Of a stretch of DNA of 64,000 bases, positions 45,684 through 55,209 are shown one piece after another. The number at the start of each line of letters is the position of its first letter. Within the stretch, counting starts at the first letter, position 1. Below the pieces are notes generated by a model. It made no database searches, was not told the origin of the DNA, and saw nothing but the letters and a program-made list of their open reading frames with translations. Both the position numbers and the translations under genes were made by a program. The stretch is from Psychrobacter sp. FDAARGOS_221 (GTDB taxonomy: Bacteria; Pseudomonadota; Gammaproteobacteria; Pseudomonadales; Moraxellaceae): the NCBI RefSeq assembly GCF_002313155.2, contig NZ_NWFK02000001.1, forward strand, positions 2,356,001 to 2,420,000, read 5' to 3'.

Positions 45684-46751
45684 TTAGGCTTCAGGCGTTG
45701 GCTCTACCGGTTCAACCGCAGCTGCTGCTTCTTGTTCTTCTTTTGAGCCTGGCTCTGGTGCAATCGCCAGCTTTTCAGCGCGAATCTTAGCTTCGATTTC
45801 TTCGGCGATGGCTGGATTGTCTTTCAAGAATAATACCGAGTTTGCTTTACCTTGACCAATTTTCTCATCGCCATAGCTATACCAAGCGCCGGCTTTACCG
45901 ACTACGCCGATATCAACACCTAAGTCGATGACTTCTGCTAAGTGGTTGGTACCTTCGCCGTAAGTAATCTCGAACTCTGCTTGACGGAACGGAGGTGCCA
46001 TTTTGTTTTTGATAACTTTCACACGGGTTTGGTTACCAATGATTTCATCACCGCTTTTCACCGCGCCAATACGGCGGATATCTAGACGGACAGAAGCGTA
46101 GAATTTCAGTGCGTTACCGCCAGTGGTGGTCTCAGGTGAGCCAAACATAACACCAATCTTCATACGAATCTGGTTAATGAAGATAACCATACAGTTTGAG
46201 CGCTTGGCGTTACCAGTAATTTTACGCAGTGCCTGACTCATTAGACGGGCTTGCAGACCCATGTGGCTGTCACCCATTTCGCCTTCAATTTCAGCGCGTG
46301 GAGTAAGGGCTGCTACCGAGTCAATAACGATCATGTCTAGCGCGCCTGAGCGTACCAACATATCGGTAATCTCTAGTGCTTGCTCGCCATTATCAGGCTG
46401 TGATACCAATAGATCATCGGTGTTCACGCCAAGTTTACGTGCATAAATGGGGTCTAATGCGTGTTCGGCATCGATAAAGGCACAGGTACCGCCTTGTTTT
46501 TGACATTCGGCAATCGCTTGCAGGGTCAATGTGGTTTTACCCGAACTTTCAGGGCCGTAAATCTCAACGATACGACCTTTTGGCAGACCGCCAATACCTA
46601 AAGCAATGTCTAGGCCCAGAGAGCCAGTAGACACCACGTCCACGTCTAGAGTGGCTGAGTTATCGCCTAAGTGCATGATGGTGTTTTTACCAAACTGCTT
46701 TTCGATTTGACCCAGTGCGGCTTTTAGCGCTTTGGCTTTGTTGTCATCCAT
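45684..46751 (-). CDS. recA: recombinase RecA
   Basis: RecA forms filaments on single-stranded DNA and carries out strand exchange. The 355-residue protein has Walker [10 protein letters not shown] at 66-74 and the L2-flanking [17 protein letters not shown]. The acidic/Pro-rich C-terminal tail is shorter than in E. coli. AGGACACTCTT precedes the ATG. recX follows. Confidence 0.98.
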   Translation of the reverse strand: MDDNKAKALKAALGQIEKQFGKNTIMHLGDNSATLDVDVVSTGSLGLDIALGIGGLPKGRIVEIYGPESSGKTTLTLQAIAECQKQGGTCAFIDAEHALDPIYARKLGVNTDDLLVSQPDNGEQALEITDMLVRSGALDMIVIDSVAALTPRAEIEGEMGDSHMGLQARLMSQALRKITGNAKRSNCMVIFINQIRMKIGVMFGSPETTTGGNALKFYASVRLDIRRIGAVKSGDEIIGNQTRVKVIKNKMAPPFRQAEFEITYGEGTNHLAEVIDLGVDIGVVGKAGAWYSYGDEKIGQGKANSVLFLKDNPAIAEEIEAKIRAEKLAIAPEPGSKEEQEAAAAVEPVEPTPEA

Positions 46752-47276
46752 AAGAGTGTCCTAATTGGTTGGTTTCTTTAATAAGAGGTTTGATTAATTA
46801 TTAATTATTTAATGGGTATTATGTGTTAAGTTTTTATTGATTATGGCTAACAAAAATAACACATATATTGGGTAAAAGAGAGGGGTGTTTGCGTTTATTT
46901 AATAATTCTCAGTATTGAGGTTTTAATTATCAATTTAGTGTCTATTGAGTCGTTATATTATCTATTTAATTGTTATGTGACCTGCTTTTTTAAATGGCTT
47001 TGTTTTTGAATAAAGTTTTATACGCTGCGGTGACTGTATTTTCGTTTATAGGATATGTTTATTTAGTGGAGTAATTATACCAAATATAGCCATATTGGAT
47101 AGGGTAAGTATGATGATACTCGACAACGGATGTCGTGTGACTTTTAATGACTTAAAAAAGCTTGTTTAGCAGACAATCAAAAAAGCCAGTCGCAAATAGC
47201 AACTGGCTTTTTCTCAATCTAATACCGTATCAATGTCTCAGTCTAATAGTGATTGAGATACGTCTAATGCTTGAGA
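46752..47276. other. recA promoter region and sodC terminator
   Basis: This is a 525-base gap. The left part, next to recA, is very AT-rich; I see no LexA-type CTGT-N8-ACAG palindrome. The sodC terminator lies at 47179-47212. A segment around 47040-47110 holds no gene. The absence of a LexA box fits the family Moraxellaceae, but I could not scan it exhaustively. Confidence 0.4.
47179..47212 (-). terminator. sodC terminator
   Basis: The stem AAAAAGCCAGT / ACTGGCTTTTT is followed by T-rich sequence on the minus strand, 65 bases after the sodC stop. Confidence 0.88.
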
Positions 47277-47831
47277 TTAATAGCTTTTGATCACGCCACA
47301 AGCGATACGGTCACCGGCGTTACCGGCAGGCTGGCTGATGTAGTCATCTGTACCAGCATGGACAACAAAGGCGCGGTTGTAGACACTGTTTTCAGCATTG
47401 GTGTCAACTGAGATACCTTTTTTAAGGAAGTTCATGGTACCGACACCATTGGCGTTGATTTTCACGTTTGGTAGGTCGCCAGCATGGCTGTTAGCACTTT
47501 TTGGATCGCCATGATTGGTGCCATAAGGGTTGAAGTGTCCGCCAGCTGCTTTACCCATGTCTAAGCAGCTGCCTTTTTCATGGATATGTACCGCTACGGT
47601 TGAGCCTGGCGCAAAGCCTTTTAACTCACCAAATACTTGAACACCGCGCTCATCCGCACGTAAATACATATCGCCCACATGCTGAGCACTACCATCTACC
47701 GTATAAAGTTGTGACTTTAACGTTGGTTGTCTGTCATCAGCAACGTCCATATCAGGGGTTGCGGTGGTTTGACAGGCGCTTAGTGCGATAGCAGAAGCCA
47801 GTAGGGTAGATGTGGTTAATAACTTTTTCAT
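47277..47831 (-). CDS. sodC: Cu/Zn superoxide dismutase, lipoprotein form
   Basis: The 184-residue protein has the signal LLASAIALSAC, a lipobox with Cys20, so it should be an envelope-anchored lipoprotein. Copper ligands lie in VAVHIHEKGSC and GGHFNPYGTNHG, zinc ligands around HGDPKSANSHAGDLPN, and the C-terminal AFVVHAGTDDY and GDRIACGVI carry the last His and the disulfide Cys. It removes superoxide outside the cytoplasm. GGAGAATGAT precedes the ATG, and the binding site is part of a perfect short palindrome (47834-47848). Confidence 0.95.
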   Translation of the reverse strand: MKKLLTTSTLLASAIALSACQTTATPDMDVADDRQPTLKSQLYTVDGSAQHVGDMYLRADERGVQVFGELKGFAPGSTVAVHIHEKGSCLDMGKAAGGHFNPYGTNHGDPKSANSHAGDLPNVKINANGVGTMNFLKKGISVDTNAENSVYNRAFVVHAGTDDYISQPAGNAGDRIACGVIKSY

Positions 47832-47833
47832 AT

Positions 47834-47848
47834 CATTCTCCGAGAATG
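47834..47848 (-). promoter_or_regulatory. palindrome over the sodC ribosome binding site
   Basis: CATTCTC-C-GAGAATG is a perfect 7-1-7 inverted repeat whose minus-strand arm contains GGAG, the ribosome binding site of sodC. It could form a small hairpin that masks the site or act as a protein-binding operator. Which one, if either, is inference. Confidence 0.45.
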
Positions 47849-48195
47849 TTGAGTGCTTGGTTTGTTAGTACTTAGTTTATTTAAGTCTATGCAATTTTTG
47901 ATGTTTGTTAAATTATTTTCTTAATTTAAATGTGATTAACAGATTAAGTATATTTAGTAAATATTGTTATATCAATAATAGAAAGTTTAAGGCTGTGTTG
48001 GTTTATCGTATATTACGCCCTTTATTTGTTAGTAAAACCCATTTAAGCGTTCTGTTTAAATGGTTATCTACTCAAGCAACTTACTGACTAAAGCTTCTTA
48101 TAATTACTAAATTTTCTTATAGCCACTAAATAAATGATAACGAATACACCCTCTTATGATTAATAAATAAATACTTACTAATAAATGACAGCCAA

Positions 48196-48226
48196 TAAAA
48201 AACCGCCCAAGTGAATCTTAGGCGGT
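48196..48226 (-). terminator. lon terminator
   Basis: The stem ACCGCCTAAG / CTTGGGCGGT is followed by TTTTTT on the minus strand. It lies about 85 bases beyond the lon stop. Confidence 0.82.
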
Positions 48227-48309
48227 ATTGATACAGCGTAATTTGTATTCAATATCAGCTATTGCATAAGCTATTAATCAGCCAGTCAATAGCAGATAAA
48301 TTTCGCATG

Positions 48310-50898
48310 TTAGCTGCGTAATGGTTTGGTTGATTTGGTTGTATCAACCGCCACTTTACTTGGCTTTAAAGGCTTCGGCATTTTTACCAACGCCTCTTTT
48401 AACACCTCATCAATGGTCGAGACCGGTTGAATGGTCAAGCCTTCTTTCACATTATCAGGGATATCAACCAAGTCACGCTCGTTAGACTCAGGAATCAACA
48501 CATGCTTGATGCCGCCACGATGCGCCGCAAGTAGTTTTTCTTTTAGACCGCCAATGCGCAGTACTTTACCGCGTAAGGTAACCTCACCTGTCATCGCAAT
48601 ATCAGGGCGAATCGCAATACCAGTCAAGGCAGACACCAGGGCAGTGGTCAACGCAATACCCGCTGATGGACCATCTTTTGGTGTCGCACCCTCTGGCATG
48701 TGAACGTGCACATCTTTTGACTTGAAGGTGTCATAGTCAACGCCTAGCAGCTCACCACGGGCACGTACCACACTCATCGCCGCACGAATCGACTCTTTCA
48801 TCACGTCGCCCAATGAGCCGGTGTAAACCAACTCGCCTTTACCCAGCATGGTGATGGCTTCGATGGTGAGCAGCTCACCGCCAACGCTGGTCCAAGCAAG
48901 GCCAGTGACTCGGCCAATCTCAGGCTCTTCTTCAGCAAGACCATAGTCATACTGATGTACGCCCAGATAGTCGCTGATGTTTTTGTCATCGACAACCACA
49001 GTTTCGATCTTGGTCTTTTTCGATGGCTTCACACCATACTTTTCAATCGACTCGCGCACCACTTTACGGCAAATCTTGTTCACTTCGCGCTCAAGGTTAC
49101 GCACACCGGCTTCACGCGTATAACGCTGAACGATACTGTGTAGTGCTTCTGGAACGATTTCAATTTCGTCATTTTTCAGACCATTTTGCTTAATCGCTTT
49201 TGGCACTAAGTATTTTTCAGCAATGTTGATTTTTTCATCTTCGGTATAACCGGGCAGACGAATCACTTCCATACGATCTAGCAGTGCTGGCGGAATATCC
49301 ATACTGTTGGCGGTACAGATAAACATCACTTGCGACAAGTCTAAGTCAAGATCTAGGTAGTGATCATTGAACTTATCGTTTTGTGATGGATCAAGCACTT
49401 CTAGCAAGGCTGAGGCTGGATCACCACGGAAGTCTTGCGCCATTTTGTCGATTTCATCGAGTAAGAACAGCGGGTTTTTGACTTCAACTTTGGCCAATGA
49501 CTGTACGATTTTACCCGGCATCGCACCGATATAAGTACGGCGGTGACCACGAATTTCGGCTTCATCACGTACGCCGCCAAGTGCCATACGCACGAACTTA
49601 CGGCCGGTGGCACGAGCGATAGACTCACCCAGTGAGGTTTTACCCACACCTGGCGGACCGACCAAGCACAGAATAGGACCACGTAGCTTTTTCACCCGTG
49701 ACTGCACCGCTAAATACTCTAAGATGCGGTCTTTAACATCGGTCAAGCCATAGTGGTCGGCATCTAGTACTTCTTGGGCTTTATCCAGCTTAATAGACAC
49801 TTTGCTAGATTTCTTCCAAGGCGTATCTAAGATCCACTCAACATAGTTGCGTACCACAGACGATTCACTTGATGCTGGCGGCATGGTTTTTAATTTCTTA
49901 AATTCCTGCTCTGCTTTTTTGCGTACATCGTCTGGCAAGTCCGCTTCTTTTAAGCGGTTCTCAAGCTCTTCGATGTCATCTTCAGCATCAAAGCCGCTGT
50001 CACTGATTTCTGAAAGCTCATTTTTAATGGCTTTCATTTTTTCATTTAAGAAGTACTCGCGCTGATTGCTTTCCATCTGACGGCGCACAGCTTCTTGAAT
50101 GTCTTGCTCGATAGACTGCTCAGCACTTTGCTTGGCTAAGTATTCAGTCAGCAAGTTAATGTGGGCATTGATGTCATCTTGCTCAAGCAGCTGCTGCTTG
50201 TTCTCAAGATCTATCGAGACACGGGTGGCAATAAAGTACACCAACTCTAATAAGTCATCGATGCGATCGGTAACCCGAATCAGTTCACGGCTATTGCGCA
50301 AGCGCGCTTCAGCGTAACCGGCAAATAAGCTGCGCAGTGCATTTAAAGTGTTTTGCTGCTGCTCATCACTCATAGTTAAGGTGATATCGCTACGGTCAAA
50401 GATACCGGTTAGATAATCGCCTTGATCCTGAACAGACTTTAACTGGACACGATACAAGCCTTCGATCAGAACTTTAATGCAGTTTTGATCGCTGTCATGG
50501 GGCATGGTGCTCACGATACGACACACGGTACCGTATTCATATAGATTGTCTTGCTGGATATCTTCAGTCAGCGAGTCTTTTTGAGCAACGACCAACACCA
50601 AGTCATTATAAGACTCTTGGGCGATCTCTACGGCTTCAACCGATGGCTGACGTCCAACAAATAGGGCAATTTGCATGTGTGGATACACCACAACATCACG
50701 CAAGGCCAATAATGGCAACTGAGTCACCTCATCTTGCGTATTAGGTGCCACATCCGTTGGCTCAAAATCTGTGGTTATGTCAGCATCAGCAGCGTCATCG
50801 ATGTTGCTAGGTGCTTGCTCATCGACTTGATCGTTTTCGATGTTGTCATCGAACGCTTGCTCAATGTTGCTGTCATAATCTTTATCGGATTTACTCAT
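48310..50898 (-). CDS. lon: ATP-dependent protease Lon
   Basis: Lon degrades misfolded and regulatory proteins. The 862-residue protein has the LON substrate domain at about 55-250, the Walker [19 protein letters not shown] near 400, and sensor/arginine-finger blocks. The proteolytic Ser lies in [13 protein letters not shown] near 722, with the Lys about 43 residues on ([14 protein letters not shown]). The N-terminal 50 residues are acidic Asp/Gln-rich extra sequence, so the protein is longer than E. coli Lon (784). AAGGAAAAAAT precedes the ATG. I saw no heat-shock promoter upstream. Confidence 0.97.
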   Translation of the reverse strand: MSKSDKDYDSNIEQAFDDNIENDQVDEQAPSNIDDAADADITTDFEPTDVAPNTQDEVTQLPLLALRDVVVYPHMQIALFVGRQPSVEAVEIAQESYNDLVLVVAQKDSLTEDIQQDNLYEYGTVCRIVSTMPHDSDQNCIKVLIEGLYRVQLKSVQDQGDYLTGIFDRSDITLTMSDEQQQNTLNALRSLFAGYAEARLRNSRELIRVTDRIDDLLELVYFIATRVSIDLENKQQLLEQDDINAHINLLTEYLAKQSAEQSIEQDIQEAVRRQMESNQREYFLNEKMKAIKNELSEISDSGFDAEDDIEELENRLKEADLPDDVRKKAEQEFKKLKTMPPASSESSVVRNYVEWILDTPWKKSSKVSIKLDKAQEVLDADHYGLTDVKDRILEYLAVQSRVKKLRGPILCLVGPPGVGKTSLGESIARATGRKFVRMALGGVRDEAEIRGHRRTYIGAMPGKIVQSLAKVEVKNPLFLLDEIDKMAQDFRGDPASALLEVLDPSQNDKFNDHYLDLDLDLSQVMFICTANSMDIPPALLDRMEVIRLPGYTEDEKINIAEKYLVPKAIKQNGLKNDEIEIVPEALHSIVQRYTREAGVRNLEREVNKICRKVVRESIEKYGVKPSKKTKIETVVVDDKNISDYLGVHQYDYGLAEEEPEIGRVTGLAWTSVGGELLTIEAITMLGKGELVYTGSLGDVMKESIRAAMSVVRARGELLGVDYDTFKSKDVHVHMPEGATPKDGPSAGIALTTALVSALTGIAIRPDIAMTGEVTLRGKVLRIGGLKEKLLAAHRGGIKHVLIPESNERDLVDIPDNVKEGLTIQPVSTIDEVLKEALVKMPKPLKPSKVAVDTTKSTKPLRS

Positions 50899-51253
50899 AT
50901 TTTTTCCTTTTCGTGTGACACAACTCTTCTGTTCATTTTATGGCAATGAAGGAAGTTGTTTATGTTATGTCTATCTAAATGGTGGTGGTTGCGACTAATT
51001 GCAAGTTTAAATATGGTTGTTCCTTGTCTATCAAGCACTTAACGCCCAAAAATCAGGTAGAATAGTTGCCTTGTGATGCGATTGTTTCACTGTAATCGTC
51101 AATTGTTAAATATGTTATTAAACGGTAGGATAGATGGGTTTTATAAATAACCAACCTATTGAAGTATAGCCAGTTAATAAGCCGTAAATATCCTGTTTTA
51201 GCGCAATCTTCGGTATTCACTGGTGGCTACCCTGTCTGTAGAAGGAACAAAAT
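50899..51253. other. divergent promoter region lon / antiporter
   Basis: This 355-base gap between divergent genes holds no gene. A short stretch resembling TTGTGA / TCACTG around 51070-51095 (imperfect dyad) was noted but not assigned. Confidence 0.35.
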
Positions 51254-52651
51254 ATGGTAAATGCAGTATTGTTGGCGGTGATTGTGATGTTAGGTCTGTC
51301 ACTGGCCAGAGTGCATGTGGTACTCAGTTTGTTAATTGGTGCCATGGTCGGTGGCTTAGTGGGAGGTCTGGGTGTTGATGCCACTTTGGTTGCTTTCCAA
51401 GACGGTATCAAAAATGGGGCACAAATTGCCTTATCTTATGCGTTACTTGGTGCATTTGCGGTGGCCATTGCGCATTCAGGATTGCCACAGTCGTTATCTA
51501 ATGGCGTTATTAATCGTATTAATAACAATCAAGGCGGCACTCAGTCTATCAAATGGGGTCTGTTCTTTGGTTTGGTACTGATGAGTGTGTTTAGCCAAAA
51601 CCTAATCCCGATTCACATTGCTTTTATTCCATTGATTATCCCGCCATTACTGGGCGTATTTAATCGACTGCAAGTGGACAGACGCTTGCTGGCGTGTTTG
51701 ATGACCTTTGGTTTGGTCACCACCTATATGTTCATCCCTTATGGCTTTGGTGAGATTTATTTAAAGCAAATCATGCTTAAGAACGTCGCTGAAGCGGGCA
51801 TGAATGTCGAAAATGTCTCGGTGATGCAAGCGATGGCCATTCCAGCCACGGGAATGTTGGTGGGTTTGTTAACCGCTATCTTCTTTAGTTATCGTAAGTC
51901 ACGCCATTACAATTTGGCAGCGCCACAAGCGCAAGCCACATCGGTTGCTGGGTCTAAGGCTGGCGCAAATGTGCATGCGACTCAAGGCGGCCAAGATACC
52001 TTAACCTCTATGGCAGCCAATGCCACAGCGCCTAGCAAAGGTAAGACCTTAATTGCGCTATTGGCGATTGTCACCGCCTTTGTGGTACAGCTTTATACCG
52101 AATCATTGCTACTGGGCTCATTATTTGGCTTCGGTATCTTTATGGCGACTGGGGTAGTGAAGTGGAACGAAGCGGACAGCGTGTTTAATGAAGGCATTAA
52201 GCTGATGGCGATGATTGGCTTCATTATGATTACTGCTCAAGGCTTTGCGGAAGTGATGAAAGCGACTGATCAGATTGCGCCACTGATTGAAGGCGCGACC
52301 AACTTGTTCGCCGGTAATAAAGGGGTCGCTGCAATAGTGATGTTGGCGATAGGTCTGATTGTGACTATGGGCATTGGCTCATCGTTCTCGACCATTCCGA
52401 TTATTGCTGCCATTTATGTGCCTTTGTGTATGGCGATGGGCTTTTCACCACTGGCAACGGTGGCCATTATTGGTACGGCAGGGGCGCTTGGGGATGCGGG
52501 TTCTCCAGCTTCTGACTCAACGCTGGGCCCAACCTCTGGTCTGAATGTCGACGGTCAACACGACCATATTAAAGACAGTGTGATTCCGACCTTTTTACAC
52601 TTTAACTTACCTTTATTGGCGTTTGGTTGGATTGCAGCGATGGTGCTGTAA
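51254..52651 (+). CDS. Na+/H+ antiporter family membrane protein
   Basis: The protein has 465 residues with about eleven membrane segments. GALGDAGSPASDSTLGPTSG near 410-430 is a signature of the NhaC-like/YuiF-type putative antiporters. A central hydrophilic loop lies at about 215-260. Transport of Na+ or a metabolite is inferred from the family only. GAAGGAACAAAAT precedes the ATG. Its 3' flank, including the terminator, is duplicated after the next gene. Confidence 0.87.
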   Translation: MVNAVLLAVIVMLGLSLARVHVVLSLLIGAMVGGLVGGLGVDATLVAFQDGIKNGAQIALSYALLGAFAVAIAHSGLPQSLSNGVINRINNNQGGTQSIKWGLFFGLVLMSVFSQNLIPIHIAFIPLIIPPLLGVFNRLQVDRRLLACLMTFGLVTTYMFIPYGFGEIYLKQIMLKNVAEAGMNVENVSVMQAMAIPATGMLVGLLTAIFFSYRKSRHYNLAAPQAQATSVAGSKAGANVHATQGGQDTLTSMAANATAPSKGKTLIALLAIVTAFVVQLYTESLLLGSLFGFGIFMATGVVKWNEADSVFNEGIKLMAMIGFIMITAQGFAEVMKATDQIAPLIEGATNLFAGNKGVAAIVMLAIGLIVTMGIGSSFSTIPIIAAIYVPLCMAMGFSPLATVAIIGTAGALGDAGSPASDSTLGPTSGLNVDGQHDHIKDSVIPTFLHFNLPLLAFGWIAAMVL

Positions 52652-52723
52652 CCCATTATTTTAGTTGTAACGTTTAAATAAAAAGCGAGTGTCGATGGTT
52701 CGATGCTCGCTTTTTTTGTGGGT
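52649..52723 (+). repeat. 3' flank repeat, copy 1 (includes terminator)
   Basis: From the TAA stop of the antiporter onward these 75 bases match 53720-53795 closely: TAACC, ATTTTA, GTTTA, then GCGAG..TCGATGGTTCGATGCTCGCTTTTTTTGTGG, with a few substitutions and one-base gaps. The terminator hairpin itself is 52681-52717. Confidence 0.85.
52681..52717 (+). terminator. antiporter terminator
   Basis: The stem AAAAGCGAG / CTCGCTTTT encloses an inner TCGA repeat and is followed by a T-run, 30 bases after the antiporter stop. Confidence 0.9.
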
Positions 52724-52801
52724 TTATTTGTATGTTGGTGCTATTATTAATTATAACTTCAATAACCCAATTTATCATCAAATTAGTTCATCTTAATTAT
52801 T

Positions 52802-53722
52802 ATGAATCTATCACGCCTTAAATTAAAACTGTCTATTATCCTATTCTCTTTGGCTTTATCCACAGCGAGTTTGGCCGCTTCTTTTACAGAGACGCAAAGG
52901 TTAGCCCAGCAGGGCGATCCAGTAGCGCAACTCAATTTAGGCATTATGTATGATAATGGCGACGGTGTGCGTCAAGACTATGGCAAAGCAGTAGAGTGGT
53001 ATCAAAAGGCCGCCAATCAAGGTAATGCAAATGCACAATACAATTTAGGCGTTATGTATGTTAATGGCGACGGTGTGCGTCAAGACTATCAAAAAGCCAG
53101 AGAGTGGACTCAAAAAGCAGCCGTACAAGGGTATCCAAAGGCACAGTACAATTTAGGTGTTATGTATGAGTATGGTGAAGGCGTGCGTCAAGACTATCAA
53201 AAAGCCAGAGAGTGGTATCAAAAGGCAGCCAATCAAGGTGTTGCAGAGGCACAATATAATTTAGGCACTATGTATGAGAATGGCAATGGCATGCGTCAGA
53301 ACTATGCCAAAGCAGTAGAGTGGTATCAAAAGGCAGCTAGTCAAGGACTTGCAGAGGCACAATACAATTTAGGCATTATGTATGATAATGGCGAAGGTGT
53401 TCGTCAAGACTATGCCAAAGCAGTAGAGTGGTATCAAAAAGCGGCCAATCAAGGGGATGCAGAAGCGCAATATAATCTAGGTGTTAGATATTATAATGGC
53501 GAAGGGATATCTCAAGATTATCAAAAGGCGAGAGAGTGGTTCCAAAAGGCCGCAAATCAAGGTGATGGAAAGGCACAATTCAATTTAGGTGCCTTATACT
53601 ACTATGGTCAAGGCGTACGTCAGGATAAGGCTAAAGCCAAAAGCTATTTTGGCCAAGCATGTGACAATGGTGACCAAGAGGGTTGCGAACAATATCGTAT
53701 CTTAAATGAAGCCGGTTATTAA
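52802..53722 (+). CDS. Sel1-repeat exported protein
   Basis: The 306-residue protein has a signal peptide of about 25 residues (LSIILFSLALSTASLAAS) and then seven 36-residue Sel1-like repeats of the form AQYNLGVMYDNGDGVRQDY / KAVEWYQKAANQG. It ends with ALYYYGQGVRQDKAKAKSYF and a Cys pair (ACDNGDQEGC). Such solenoids mediate protein-protein contact in the envelope or outside. The repeats are nearly identical to one another, so copy number may vary. No clear ribosome binding site precedes the ATG. It sits between two copies of the antiporter 3' flank. Confidence 0.92.
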   Translation: MNLSRLKLKLSIILFSLALSTASLAASFTETQRLAQQGDPVAQLNLGIMYDNGDGVRQDYGKAVEWYQKAANQGNANAQYNLGVMYVNGDGVRQDYQKAREWTQKAAVQGYPKAQYNLGVMYEYGEGVRQDYQKAREWYQKAANQGVAEAQYNLGTMYENGNGMRQNYAKAVEWYQKAASQGLAEAQYNLGIMYDNGEGVRQDYAKAVEWYQKAANQGDAEAQYNLGVRYYNGEGISQDYQKAREWFQKAANQGDGKAQFNLGALYYYGQGVRQDKAKAKSYFGQACDNGDQEGCEQYRILNEAGY

Positions 53723-53795
53723 CCAGCCATTTTAATCTTAAAGTTTAGAATAAAAAAGCGAGTTTCGATGGTTCGATGCTCGCTTTTTTTGTGGA
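53720..53795 (+). repeat. 3' flank repeat, copy 2 (includes terminator)
   Basis: This is the second copy of the antiporter 3' flank, starting at the TAA of the Sel1 gene. The terminator hairpin is at 53752-53790 and is identical over TCGATGGTTCGATGCTCGC and the T-run. Confidence 0.85.
53752..53790 (+). terminator. Sel1 gene terminator
   Basis: The stem AAAAAAGCGAG / CTCGCTTTTTTT is the same terminator as at 52681-52717 with one substitution in the loop side. Confidence 0.9.
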
Positions 53796-53811
53796 TTAAG
53801 ACTGTTATGAT

Positions 53812-54252
53812 TTAAGACTCAGTTTGGTTGTCAAAGTGTTGAGCAAGTTGCGAACAACAGGTTAATAACAGATAGCCAAAGGATACCAGTAACCATAAAA
53901 TTAAGTGTGCCAGTGGCGGTGGTGCATGCAGTAGCCTAGGACCAAAGAAGCCCAACAATACGAAGGTGATAACCAGCATCACTAAATACTTATAACGGCT
54001 CAGCATAAAGCGGTCAGCGACGGCAAGCAAAGTGATTTGCAGTAGCATGATCGCATTCATCTTCATAACCAGATTAATAGGATAATAGTCTGTGTCAGGT
54101 TGATCCATGAAATGTATCGCATAATGATCAGGAATATAGCCTGCCATGATGATTTGATAGACAGCGATTGCCCACAAAATCACAAACGTAACCTTAAACG
54201 GATGGGCTTTGATATAAGCAATGATCTTATTTAGATAAGCTGATTGAGCCAA
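53812..54252 (-). CDS. small membrane protein, paralogue A
   Basis: This is a four-helix membrane protein of about 146 residues that shares IAYIKAHPFKV-FVILWA--VYQIIMAGY and the HAPP motif with the gene just upstream. No ATG is available. A TTG at 54252, with AAAGGA seven bases before it, stands exactly where the paralogue starts, so it was chosen over the TTG at 54324. Function is unknown. The two genes are a tandem duplication on the same strand. Confidence 0.65.
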   Translation of the reverse strand: MAQSAYLNKIIAYIKAHPFKVTFVILWAIAVYQIIMAGYIPDHYAIHFMDQPDTDYYPINLVMKMNAIMLLQITLLAVADRFMLSRYKYLVMLVITFVLLGFFGPRLLHAPPPLAHLILWLLVSFGYLLLTCCSQLAQHFDNQTES

Positions 54253-54360
54253 AGTTGATTCCTTTGTTGTCGATAATGGATTGTTCCCAATCAAAAAAGT
54301 AGTTATGGCAAGCGATGATGACAAGGCAGTAGCGTTAAAACCGCAACAGTTAAGATGCCG

Positions 54361-54792
54361 CTAATTGTATAAATAGCGACAAACTTGCCAAATACAGGTT
54401 AATAACAGATAGGCGCAAGCTAATACGGTCCACATCATCATCCATACCAAGGCAGGCGGGGCATGCATAATCATCATCCCAAAGAAAAACATCAGGGGCA
54501 GGGTAACGATCAGCATCAGGCCAAACTTCCAGCGACTGCGCATATAAAAATCGATCGCAGCGAGTACAGCAAGATGCAACAGCATTATGACATTTAAAGT
54601 GACCACTAAGCCAGTCGCGTAAGGCTGTGGCTCAGGGCTATCCATATAACGCAAGGCAAAAGGGTTGGGGCGATAGCCTGCCATGATAATCTGATACACA
54701 AACAGCGCCCACAAAATCACAAACACAACTTTAAATGGATGCGCCTTGATATAAGCGATAACAGAAGCTAAATACGGCGTTGTATTTTTCAT
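54361..54792 (-). CDS. small membrane protein, paralogue B
   Basis: The 143-residue protein has four hydrophobic segments (about 18-36, 61-80, 88-108, 115-135). AAAGGACTCT stands before the ATG at 54792, which was preferred to 54837. IMAGYRPNPFALRYMDSPEP lies between the first two helices. It resembles paralogue A over its whole length. No family name could be assigned. Confidence 0.72.
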   Translation of the reverse strand: MKNTTPYLASVIAYIKAHPFKVVFVILWALFVYQIIMAGYRPNPFALRYMDSPEPQPYATGLVVTLNVIMLLHLAVLAAIDFYMRSRWKFGLMLIVTLPLMFFFGMMIMHAPPALVWMMMWTVLACAYLLLTCIWQVCRYLYN

Positions 54793-54873
54793 AGAGTCCT
54801 TTGAGGTGGTGTGCTTTAGGTTAGGATTAAACTGCACCAGTGATGCGTATCGTATGTGCTGCTTATGCGTTCA

Positions 54874-55200
54874 TTAGTCTTCAAACTTATCAATCTCACC
54901 GGTTAGATAGCCCAAAAAATCATCGCCATTGCTCATTAATGCTTTGAGCTTATCGGGATTCACCAGTCTTGCCAATTCCTCTTCCGTAAATAGCTGTTCT
55001 TCAGGCGATAATTGACGTTGCTGTGCCACTCGGCTGCTATTCTCTAGGCTTTGTAGGTGTTTGTCTACATTGTCTGCAACGCTCTTAGTGCTTGAGCTTT
55101 CAGGTTTCACGCTCGCAGCGTTGTCTTTATCCTGCTTATTCTTTTTTAAATTATTATTTAAATCATTATTTAAATGCTTGGTATCTAAATGTTTGCTCAT
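54874..55200 (-). CDS. small polar protein, unknown
   Basis: This 108-residue soluble protein has an Asn/Lys/Asp-rich first half and a more conserved-looking C-terminal helix (LSPEEQLFTEEELARLVNPD, then FLGYLTGEIDKFED). AAGG precedes the ATG, nine bases after the cyclo-ligase stop, so it is cotranscribed with that gene. No function can be given. Confidence 0.7.
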   Translation of the reverse strand: MSKHLDTKHLNNDLNNNLKKNKQDKDNAASVKPESSSTKSVADNVDKHLQSLENSSRVAQQRQLSPEEQLFTEEELARLVNPDKLKALMSNGDDFLGYLTGEIDKFED

Positions 55201-55209
55201 ATTTTGGCC

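Larger units (their letters stand above)
47832..48309. other. gap between sodC and lon
   Basis: This 478-base AT-rich gap carries the sodC upstream region (including the palindrome), the lon terminator at 48196-48226 and no believable gene. A 60-codon plus-strand frame (47905-48087) has no binding site and was not accepted. Confidence 0.4.

Noticed and set aside
46752..47000. LexA-type SOS box upstream of recA
   Set aside because: No CTGT-N8-ACAG-like dyad was found by eye. Moraxellaceae such as Acinetobacter lack a classical LexA, so none is claimed.
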